From: UASB124 sp041662445
Lineage (GTDB): Bacteria > Babelota > Babeliae > Babelales > RVW-14
Assembly: GCA_041662445.1 (NCBI GenBank)
Contig: JBAZSL010000021.1
Coordinates: forward strand, 1-21,706
Direction: 5' to 3'
Length of the DNA stretch: 21,706 bases
A program made the translations under genes and the position numbers. The first letter of the stretch is position 1; every line of letters starts with the position of its first letter. The notes beneath the pieces are model-generated. The model ran no database searches. It was not told where the DNA came from and saw only the letters and a program-made list of their open reading frames with translations. Shown piece after piece: positions 8,059-15,291 of this stretch.

Positions 8059-9464
8059 GCGACCTCTCCTTTTTTAGAAGTTTCGATAGGCTCAAAGGCT
8101 GGCTTGAGGGGATGTTGTTGTGGAACAGGTTTTGTTTCTTGTGATGGATGTTCTTGAGGCGTTGTCTCGGTTGGTGGCGCCGAAGGAGCTTGTTGTTGAG
8201 CAATGGTTTTTGGGGGACGCACACCTTCTTGCGTTCCTGAAATCAAATAAAGTGTTGATGCAGTAAAGTCCTTATTTTCTAATACGTTGCGATTATAAAG
8301 AGTGATTTTCCAGTCATCAAATTGTGCTGCCGGTGTCAAAATGACAAAGGCATCGTAGAAAAAATTTAATGCCTTTTGGTAAACAGGGGTAGGGCATGAA
8401 AGAATCGTCCATGCTGTTGATCCCATGTCAGATGGCAAGAGGCGCAAGCCAGTATGAGGTTGAAAGGTCTCGCGCTTTTTCTCTCCCTTGAAGATAACTT
8501 TGATGTCAACGGGCGGTTGTTCACCATGTTCGTTCTGTTGCTCTGTCAATTGAAGACAGGTTACTTTGTTTCCGGCTTTTGTTGTAAGAAACTTTGCAAA
8601 ACGGTGCTCATTAAGTAACGAATTTTGGCCTCGTCCCGAGTCGGAGATGCGAATAAACTCCTGATGTGTATCCGTCGCATTACTTATGTAAATCGCAAGA
8701 GGTAGTGTGCTGAAAAATTTATCGACATCAGTTGCAAGCGGCACTGTTTCGGATGAAAGATGCGCAGCTCGAATTTGTAACTCTACTTTCAAAGAATGTT
8801 CTTGCCAATAATCTGCAGTTTCGTGATTGCCCTTAAGATACAGCACATTATGTGGATTTGCCTGCATGAGACTCATCACAAGGCTGAGTGTTTCCATCGA
8901 ATAAGGCGAACGGCTTACAACGTCTCCCATAAAAACAATAAAATGGTCGGGGGAGGTAACTTTGAGCGATGTGTCAACAATACCGAGTTCCTTAAGTTTT
9001 GTTATATCGCGTACCAATGAATGAAACGCTCCTTGGGTGTTGCCAAAGACTATTATTTTTGATTGAAGCGTTGGTGCGATTTTACAAATAAAGTCTCCTT
9101 TATACCCCTTGCTCTCACGCAGAGCTGATAGGCCATTAAGTTGAGATTTAAAAAAATCAGGTGACCACAAAGGGCGCCTCTGTAAACCGACACAGGTCAG
9201 TAGCCCTATGATTTTTCCTTGTAACCGCGATCTCCACGTTGGGATAAAATTTTTGTAATAATTGTAGAATTGCGGTTTGATGGTGTCATCAGTATCCGAT
9301 TTAATATTTTCGTCGGTAATTTTGGCATAGGCGACAAGATCATCAATCGTTGTGAACCCAATCGCCGATGGTTGTGGCGCAACCATCAGAAGAGCGCCGA
9401 TGCTGATCAAAACAGCCAGCACAATGAGATATAAACGGGACTTTTGAACAAAAGACTTCTTCAT
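8055..9464 (-). CDS. Membrane-anchored calcineurin-like phosphoesterase, divergent active site
   Basis: This is a 469-residue protein. I chose the ATG at 9464 over the in-frame upstream codon at 9536 because GAGGGG sits 6 nt before it and the hydrophobic anchor (about residues 10-32) then lies at the N-terminus; the longer form would also run into the pLGIC gene. The metallophosphoesterase fold is shown by a hydrophobic strand plus G-N-T-Q-G (141-145, normally G-D-x-H-G), G-D-V-V-S-R-S (180-186, normally G-D-x-x-D-R-G) and G-N-H-E (212-215, intact). The later His-Gly motif expected after L-P-L-A appears as I-S-D-S-G. Several metal ligands are therefore changed, and activity is uncertain. The C-terminal ~50 residues are Pro/Gln-rich and probably disordered. 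The protein most likely faces the periplasm. It is the third gene of the operon, 28 nt after the pLGIC stop. Confidence 0.8.
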   Translation of the reverse strand: MKKSFVQKSRLYLIVLAVLISIGALLMVAPQPSAIGFTTIDDLVAYAKITDENIKSDTDDTIKPQFYNYYKNFIPTWRSRLQGKIIGLLTCVGLQRRPLWSPDFFKSQLNGLSALRESKGYKGDFICKIAPTLQSKIIVFGNTQGAFHSLVRDITKLKELGIVDTSLKVTSPDHFIVFMGDVVSRSPYSMETLSLVMSLMQANPHNVLYLKGNHETADYWQEHSLKVELQIRAAHLSSETVPLATDVDKFFSTLPLAIYISNATDTHQEFIRISDSGRGQNSLLNEHRFAKFLTTKAGNKVTCLQLTEQQNEHGEQPPVDIKVIFKGEKKRETFQPHTGLRLLPSDMGSTAWTILSCPTPVYQKALNFFYDAFVILTPAAQFDDWKITLYNRNVLENKDFTASTLYLISGTQEGVRPPKTIAQQQAPSAPPTETTPQEHPSQETKPVPQQHPLKPAFEPIETSKKGEVA

Positions 9465-9470
9465 TACAAA

Positions 9471-9476
9471 CCCCTC
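9471..9476 (-). promoter_or_regulatory. Ribosome binding site deciding the 9464 start
   Basis: On the - strand this reads GAGGGG, 6 nt before the ATG at 9464. It supports the shorter form of the phosphoesterase. Confidence 0.7.
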
Positions 9477-9492
9477 GCCTAGAACATGTGTA

Positions 9493-10596
9493 TTACATGA
9501 GGAGGATATAGGTAGTACCCAGTACAAGCAAGACACACATCAGGATGAACATGATCGTTGAAATGTTTTCGAGTTTAAAGAGTGCTGCCGATGATGGTGA
9601 TGTGTTATGAGGAGTAAGCATCAGATAGCGGCGAACAGTGAGTATTTGAATCGTAAAAACTATGAACGTAAAGAGAAGCAGGAAGAGAAAGATGGTGTCG
9701 GCAACCGTTGAATATCCAACAGTTGGCATCATTTGTTCGATAACAAAACGATAAGTAAGTAATGCGCTAACAGCAGAAGCGGTTAACGTGAACATGCTGA
9801 AAGTATTGGCAAGCCCGGTGATAAATGAGAGGAGCGAGAGTACTGCTGCTGAAAACAAAGGAATGAAAATGATAAGAGCCTTGCGGGAACTTGTTTTAAC
9901 AAGATTTATGGTAAACAGAGCCTTAGGGTTTTCAGTCTTTTTGGTGGCATCCTGCTGGTCAAATTGAAGGGGTAGGAAACCGGCGTTGACGTTAAGATCT
10001 TTAATCTTCCAACCGGCGGGCAAAATATTGTTTTGGACCTGAAATGCCGAGGCATCAACGGCATAAATCATTTCTTTCGGCGTGCGAAAATCGTTAGAAA
10101 TTACAATAGAGAGTCGATGATTTTCAAGCGGGAAGTGATGAAATCCGAGATTGGTATTTAATTCAAAAAGAACGTTGTATTTAGCAAAAATAAGGCCGCT
10201 CTCAGAAATCTTAATATCCGGTGGACTTCTGCTGATAATTTTGCCGTTGTCGATAGAAAATTCTTTAAGTGTATCAATGGTTATTTCATCACCATTGAAT
10301 TCAAACCAAATAACAGCATCAACGGTGAAATTGTTTTTTTCGATATTGAAAATAGGAAAATCTCGTACAAACATTCCAACTTTAACGCGTACCGCAAAAG
10401 GCCCGAGTTTTTTGAGCTCTTCGGTCGTGAGCGCTTTAAGTTGAGGAACAGAGTCAGTAATATTTGGTCGATAAGAGATGATGCGAAAGACAATGGGAAG
10501 ATAGAGAATAACCAATAAAATCATCACGACTCTGAAGTGGACGGAATGCACATTGAACATTGTTTTGATTAATGTAAAAGGGTGTGTTTTTTTCAT
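9493..10596 (-). CDS. Pentameric ligand-gated ion channel (Cys-loop/Pro-loop family) homolog
   Basis: This is a 367-residue protein. A hydrophobic leader spans residues 22-41. It is followed by a beta-rich extracytoplasmic domain (about 60-235) with pLGIC hallmarks: VRVKVGMFVRDF, F-T-V-D-A-V-I-W-F-E-F, and a Pro-loop G-F-H-H-F-P-L-E-N-H-R-L (151-162) without the flanking Cys, as in prokaryotic members. A basic S-R-K precedes M1 (239-259), which has the conserved Pro (FIPLFS). M2 is about 264-287. The M2-M3 link and M3 (P-T-V-G-Y-S-T-V-A-D, then about 302-320) match the P-x-x-x-Y-x-T-x-x-D signature, and M4 is 345-366. The M3-M4 loop is short, as in bacteria. The pore would conduct ions across the inner membrane; ligand and charge selectivity are unknown. 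The start is 11 nt after the stop of the binding-protein gene, so the two are probably coupled. The leader could be a cleaved signal or a fifth membrane segment. Confidence 0.82.
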   Translation of the reverse strand: MKKTHPFTLIKTMFNVHSVHFRVVMILLVILYLPIVFRIISYRPNITDSVPQLKALTTEELKKLGPFAVRVKVGMFVRDFPIFNIEKNNFTVDAVIWFEFNGDEITIDTLKEFSIDNGKIISRSPPDIKISESGLIFAKYNVLFELNTNLGFHHFPLENHRLSIVISNDFRTPKEMIYAVDASAFQVQNNILPAGWKIKDLNVNAGFLPLQFDQQDATKKTENPKALFTINLVKTSSRKALIIFIPLFSAAVLSLLSFITGLANTFSMFTLTASAVSALLTYRFVIEQMMPTVGYSTVADTIFLFLLLFTFIVFTIQILTVRRYLMLTPHNTSPSSAALFKLENISTIMFILMCVLLVLGTTYILLM

Positions 10597-10607
10597 AGAT
10601 TATCATC

Positions 10608-11822
10608 TCATTTTGTTGCTAAGACCCATTCTTTGTCGTGCCCTGTATTGAGCCAAACATTGTGTGAAAGTGTTCTGGTGCTAGGATTGAATTTCAGCTC
10701 AATACCTTTAAAACGTACATGCCCTAATTTTTCAATTGTTTGCATGAGTGATGTAGTGGTCCATGGAATTTTTGTTGTTTTAGCAAACTCAACAAGCAAC
10801 GCTGCGTTTATATAACCTTCAAATGAGTAGGGAGTTGGTTGTCGATTAGGCGAAAATTTTTCAAGATCGCTGCGATATTCTTGAGCAATAACAAGCGCGC
10901 TCCTTTTTGGGTCGGGAACCACTGATGATGTAATTATTTCAACGCCCCGCGATTCTTTTATTGTTTCCTGAATGGGTATGAGTGACGAGAGTCCAAGTAT
11001 TGCCGTCTTAAAAAGCCCTTTGTTGATGATTTCTTGAATAAAATGATAGGCAGGTCGAGATTGCGCAACACATAAAATTGCATTAGGAGAACTTGCAGAC
11101 AACTCTTTTACGGCACGCGAAATGTTGAGTGTCTGCTGTGGGTATGATGCTTGTGTGACAAGAGGAAGTTGATACTTTGCTAATACTTTTTTAAGTGCTT
11201 TTAGCACCGCCTCACCCCATTCGCTTGCTTCGTAAAAGATAGCGATCTGTTTACGCTGAAGTGTGTTGGCGGCATAGTTGATAAGGGCGTCAACTTCTTG
11301 TTCATAGCTTGCTCTAAAGAAGATGGCGTTTTTATACTCTGTACAACGATGTGCGGTTGATCCTTCGACGGGGAAAAGTGCAAGCATTTTCCCTTCATTA
11401 ATAAAAGGAAGAAGCGTCGCCATGGTGTCGGTTCCCAAAAGGCTGATAAAAAGTGGCGATTTGCTCGATTTTATAAGACGGCGAACATTTTTACGCGTCT
11501 CAGCCATATCGGCTTGATCATCGCGGACGTGAAGTCTAAAGAAAAAAGGAAATTGCGGGTCCTGGCGTATTTTGTTGAACATTAAATTCATGCCCTCAAA
11601 TATTTGATTTCCCAAAACAGAGAGCTCGCCAGAAAGCGGTAATGTGGAACAAAGTTGTATTTCTTGACGGTTTTCAGTGGCAACCGCCGGGATGACTTCT
11701 TGAGCAACTTGTGGAATTTTTGTCTTTGTTGGCGATGGTCGATAAGTCAAAAAAACCACGGTAACAGCCGTTCCTAGCGATGCGATGACACCTATAAAAA
11801 GAAATAATTTTTTTATATTCAT
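10608..11822 (-). CDS. Type-I periplasmic solute-binding protein (LivJ-like), membrane-anchored
   Basis: This is a 404-residue protein. The N-terminal segment (residues 5-27) is hydrophobic and lacks a lipobox Cys, so it is either a signal anchor or a poorly defined signal peptide. Residues about 54-397 match the branched-chain amino-acid/amide binding fold. L-P-L-S-G-E-L-S-V-L-G begins the first strand and helix, E-G-M-N-L follows, then the two-lobed pattern with Q-I-A-I-F-Y at the lobe crossing, and S-F-E-G-Y-I-N-A-A-L near the C-terminus. Family members bind amino acids, amides or related small molecules. No ABC permease or ATPase gene is adjacent; instead the next gene, 11 nt away, is a pLGIC. 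It is the first gene of the operon. The ATG at 11822 has only a weak ribosome binding site (TGAG). Confidence 0.85.
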   Translation of the reverse strand: MNIKKLFLFIGVIASLGTAVTVVFLTYRPSPTKTKIPQVAQEVIPAVATENRQEIQLCSTLPLSGELSVLGNQIFEGMNLMFNKIRQDPQFPFFFRLHVRDDQADMAETRKNVRRLIKSSKSPLFISLLGTDTMATLLPFINEGKMLALFPVEGSTAHRCTEYKNAIFFRASYEQEVDALINYAANTLQRKQIAIFYEASEWGEAVLKALKKVLAKYQLPLVTQASYPQQTLNISRAVKELSASSPNAILCVAQSRPAYHFIQEIINKGLFKTAILGLSSLIPIQETIKESRGVEIITSSVVPDPKRSALVIAQEYRSDLEKFSPNRQPTPYSFEGYINAALLVEFAKTTKIPWTTTSLMQTIEKLGHVRFKGIELKFNPSTRTLSHNVWLNTGHDKEWVLATK

Positions 11823-11888
11823 AGTACTCAGCTTGGTGGTAGTAAAAGATTTTTAAAGAGGCGAAAAAACATTACGTTAATCCCAGGT

Positions 11889-11918
11889 AAGATGCCTTTT
11901 CTGTTTTTTGTAAGTCAA
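11889..11918 (-). promoter_or_regulatory. Candidate promoter of the binding-protein/channel operon
   Basis: On the - strand TTGACT (11918-11913) and CATCTT (11894-11889) are separated by 18 nt, about 67 nt before the ATG at 11822. The hexamers and spacing are identical to those at 1471-1500. The surrounding 153-nt gap shows no convincing terminator for the ankyrin gene upstream, so read-through from it is possible. Confidence 0.4.
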
Positions 11919-11975
11919 CATTTTTCAAGAGAGGGTAGTAATGCGTGTCGATTGCTGTGCTTCTTATTCAGAAGG

Positions 11976-14900
11976 TTACTCATAGCCAGATCCTGATCCG
12001 GTTGGGTGGGCGTATTCCGTTGATTTAATGTCGGGAGCGAGAAGCTTAAGAATCTCTTGGTATTGTGCGTGCGTTTTCTGTGATGCCGCAGGATAGTTGT
12101 ACCCGTGTTGTCTCAAGTTCTCTAGTTGTACGCGACCTTTTTCGGCTTGATAGCTGTCTACGGGTTTAGCCCCTCGGAAGTCTTTCTTATCACGCGCGGT
12201 TTGACCGCTCGCGGTTTTGAGAATTTGTTCGATAATGGCGATACCGAGTTCTTCTTCGCGAGGATCAGCTGATGCTGCACGTATGGCTGCAAGATGGAGC
12301 GGCGTTCTGCCGAACTGATCGCCAAAAAGAAGAGAGTCTTGTCCTTCTGATGTTTTCAGGAGCGCCGATACAATCCTCGTTCCATGTGCTTGTCGTTCGC
12401 CAGGGCGTTGCTCAGCATCGGTGATTTCTTCTTGATCTGAAAATATAGCGTAGTGCAATGGTGTTAGCCAAAAATCGTCTTGCGTTGCAATTGATTTTTT
12501 GCCATGTGGATTCGTTGTGATTAATTCCATGATATCGAAGTTTGGATGATCACCTTTTTTGTGCGGGAGAAGTGCCCAATGAAGAGGTGTTCTCCCTTGG
12601 AGGTCTCGCGCAACCCATGCTTCAGGCGGAATTATGTTGGCAATGCTACGAAGTGTTGCGAGGTCATTTCTCCAGATCAATAGGTGTAATGGTGTAACGC
12701 CATTATTATCGGGGATTGCAAGAAGTGCTGGGTTTTTAAGCAGCTCTTCACTATTGCCAGCCGTTGCTGCTTTGTGAGCCAATGTTGTTCCATTGATATC
12801 AAATAATCTTGGCGCTGCTTGTGGATCGGGTTGTGGCGCTTCTTTGTTTATTACTGCCATAATTGGTGTTGTACCAATGGTGTGCGCAAGCTTTTGAATA
12901 CGTGGGGTGATCTGGTCAATCATTGATAGTGCCGGTTCAAGAGCTGATGATTTTCCCGGCGTAAGAATAAGCTGTTGGGCAATAAGCTTGAATTCTTCTG
13001 CTGCAAGTTCTAATTCATATGCTTTACTTGCGACAAAGTTTTGCAAGAGCTTTTGAAGAACTTTGTTTTTCCCGACGTACCCAGAAACATTGTTGATGAC
13101 ATCGCATAGCACCAAAGCATGTGCTTGTAGTGCATATGCTTTTCCGTACATGCGTGCAATGGTGGTATTGATATGGGGGAAGTGATTGTTGAATTCATAA
13201 AAGCGTCCCTGATAGCGTTCTACGATGGTGAGTATGCCTAATGATTGGCACTGATTTTCAAAAATTGATATTTTACGCGATCCCGGCGTCCATTCAAAAA
13301 ATTGCACAAGATTAAGCATGAGATAATCGGTGCAACGCAACAAATCGGTATACCATGGATCCCAGATAAGCGGATAAGCTGCTGCCATTTTGGTGCAACT
13401 TTTTCCAAATGCATCCATGGTCCCTTGTATTTTTCTATAATCCCATGATGGTTCAATTGGCGCCGTTGTTTTAAGTTTTTCCTTCATGGTGGCTATGACA
13501 GAATTAAAATGGAAGAACCCAGGGATATCAAACATCTTCCACAATTTTCCAGAGCGATACGCTATTTTTTCAAGTGGTTGTGCTCCTGTACGCCATGCCT
13601 CGGGTTCGTGGGAAAGAACAACAGATTGTTTTTTATGGAGAGCGTCAGCTTCTTGTTGCGCCGTTCGTACAAGTTTTCTGTAGGTGAAATACTGATCGGT
13701 AAGGTCTTGTGCTTGCGTAATTGCTGCGGTGCCAAGATTATTAAACCATTCATGAATGTCAGTGCGCGCTTTCAGAAATAGATTGAATGCAGCACAAAAA
13801 TTATTTGCAAGATTGATTGGCGTTTCAATCTCGGTCACAGTTTCTTTGGGCGTTTCAAAAATTTCGTCAATCAAAAGATTGAGAACAAAGAGGTCGTTTT
13901 TAAGGTTCTGAGGTGGGGATTGCTCTATAACACGCATTACAATTTCATACAAAAGTCGTGAAGCTTCAGCGTGATAGGGAATGAAAAACAATTCGTTATA
14001 CGATAATTGACGTGCAATGCGCACCGTAAAAAGAAGTTCAATGAGTTGATCGCGTAAGTCTTCAGTGCTTACCGCTGGTGCAATGCGCAATGTTTTCGCT
14101 ATAGATTTTGTGGCTCGTTGTAGGATGTTTTTCAGGCCGGAGCTCGGAACCATTTTGTAAATAAATGTTTCAGCAAAGTGTTGGAACTCTGCCGGTGCGA
14201 GCGCATCTTCATTAAGAACCTTAAAAAACTGTGTGCGCATGGAAGCAGCAAGCGGTGTTGTTATGGAACGGATTTCTTCAAAGCTTTGTGAAAATTTTTC
14301 ACGCGCCTGTTTGTCTGGATCACTGATATTCGGTTTTTTAAATGTGTACGCAGTCCAGTTGTCGTGCAGGTTTTCAAATTGCATGGTGACGGCAAAAACC
14401 CGTACCTGATCCCCTTGGATAATGTTGGTGCATGCCTGCTTAAGTTCCTCAACGGTTTCCAGAGAAATACTTGTAAGTGTCGCGCGTATGCGTTGGGGTA
14501 ATACGTCATCTTTAAGTGAATCGCGATATTGTATGATGCTTTCTACTGCTTGCTGTGTTGCCAAAAGAAGTCCGTTGATTTGTTTAACCAAAGCAATGGA
14601 CTCGTTTTGCAGCGCTTCAAGGTTGTTTTGGCTTTGTTCTTGGTCAATGGAGCTTGTGGCGGCATCAAGCTTTTTGGCAAATATTACTAAATCGGTAAAA
14701 AGTTTTCTCCATAATCCGTAGGTGGTGTAAGAATGTTGCATAAGGTTATGAAGGAAAATTGTTTGAACGCGATAGTTAACAAAGCGAAGTGTGTCGAAAA
14801 GAAAATCATAGTTTGCTTGTAGGTCTTCAGTTGTTAATGCATGAATGTCTGCTTTTCTCTCTAATTGTGGTGCTTCTGTCAGTGGTATATCAATGAGCGC

Positions 14901-15023
14901 AAGCTCTTCTTTGACAATAGGGACATCTGATGCGATGGACGCGCCTATGTGGTCGTTGATCAGCACGCTGCAACATATTACTACCACAAAAACAAACTCT
15001 TTGTGCCATTTTTGTATCATCAT
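11976..15023 (-). CDS. Exported ankyrin-repeat protein
   Basis: This is a 1015-residue protein. AAGGAG lies 5 nt before the first of two adjacent ATGs (15023 and 15020); either could be used. A hydrophobic segment at residues 9-23 acts as a signal peptide. Residues about 60-735 are predicted helical with no domain I recognise. The C-terminal 250 residues hold six ankyrin-like repeats, marked by G-T-T-L-A-H (745), G-V-T-P-L-H (775), G-R-T-P-L-H (810), L-T-P-L-H (853), G-R-T-P-L-H (905) and a degenerate G-A-K-P-V-D (951). Several repeats carry insertions longer than the usual 33 residues. Ankyrin repeats bind proteins, and exported ankyrin proteins are often effectors in intracellular bacteria; that role is inferred here. 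The protein could instead stay in the periplasm. The tail is Gly/Ser-rich. It is divergent from uvrA. Confidence 0.85.
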   Translation of the reverse strand: MMIQKWHKEFVFVVVICCSVLINDHIGASIASDVPIVKEELALIDIPLTEAPQLERKADIHALTTEDLQANYDFLFDTLRFVNYRVQTIFLHNLMQHSYTTYGLWRKLFTDLVIFAKKLDAATSSIDQEQSQNNLEALQNESIALVKQINGLLLATQQAVESIIQYRDSLKDDVLPQRIRATLTSISLETVEELKQACTNIIQGDQVRVFAVTMQFENLHDNWTAYTFKKPNISDPDKQAREKFSQSFEEIRSITTPLAASMRTQFFKVLNEDALAPAEFQHFAETFIYKMVPSSGLKNILQRATKSIAKTLRIAPAVSTEDLRDQLIELLFTVRIARQLSYNELFFIPYHAEASRLLYEIVMRVIEQSPPQNLKNDLFVLNLLIDEIFETPKETVTEIETPINLANNFCAAFNLFLKARTDIHEWFNNLGTAAITQAQDLTDQYFTYRKLVRTAQQEADALHKKQSVVLSHEPEAWRTGAQPLEKIAYRSGKLWKMFDIPGFFHFNSVIATMKEKLKTTAPIEPSWDYRKIQGTMDAFGKSCTKMAAAYPLIWDPWYTDLLRCTDYLMLNLVQFFEWTPGSRKISIFENQCQSLGILTIVERYQGRFYEFNNHFPHINTTIARMYGKAYALQAHALVLCDVINNVSGYVGKNKVLQKLLQNFVASKAYELELAAEEFKLIAQQLILTPGKSSALEPALSMIDQITPRIQKLAHTIGTTPIMAVINKEAPQPDPQAAPRLFDINGTTLAHKAATAGNSEELLKNPALLAIPDNNGVTPLHLLIWRNDLATLRSIANIIPPEAWVARDLQGRTPLHWALLPHKKGDHPNFDIMELITTNPHGKKSIATQDDFWLTPLHYAIFSDQEEITDAEQRPGERQAHGTRIVSALLKTSEGQDSLLFGDQFGRTPLHLAAIRAASADPREEELGIAIIEQILKTASGQTARDKKDFRGAKPVDSYQAEKGRVQLENLRQHGYNYPAASQKTHAQYQEILKLLAPDIKSTEYAHPTGSGSGYE

Positions 15024-15220
15024 AGAATCTCCTTAGCGCTATTTTTTAGTATTTCTCACCGACCATAAAACAACGACAAGAATTGTTGCAATAAAATATG
15101 ATGTTTGGGGTGAGAAATGCCTTCGTTTTTATGAAATTTCTTATAGACAAGAGAGCAGGGGGCAAAAAAAGGGTATTTTAGGCAGAAAACGTTGCTGGAG
15201 CATGCTCTTTGCGGTAAAGC

Positions 15221-15229
15221 TGGTATACT
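15221..15229 (+). promoter_or_regulatory. Extended -10 promoter for uvrA
   Basis: TGG followed by TATACT (15224-15229) is an extended -10 element, about 62 nt before the uvrA ATG, with no good -35 at 16-18 nt. The rest of the 268-nt divergent gap (15024-15291) holds no gene. I see no clear promoter for the ankyrin gene on the other strand. Confidence 0.5.
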
Positions 15230-15291
15230 TAAATTTCTGTAAACAAGTAGCATTTCAACCTGAAACTTACGCATAAAAAAGTGGTGGGGTT

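Noticed and set aside
9465..9536. Longer start for the phosphoesterase at 9536
   Set aside because: It overlaps the pLGIC gene, lacks a good ribosome binding site and adds 24 residues before the membrane anchor; the ATG at 9464 has GAGGGG at 6 nt.
9493..11822. Binding protein plus channel as a glutamate-receptor-like (iGluR) system
   Set aside because: The channel has a beta-domain followed by M1-M4 with pLGIC signatures and no re-entrant pore loop or K-channel-like filter, so it is not an iGluR channel.
15061..15110. Weak CAAC...GTTG inverted repeat upstream of the ankyrin gene
   Set aside because: The arms are only 4-5 bp with mismatches and not placed over a clear promoter; this is expected by chance.
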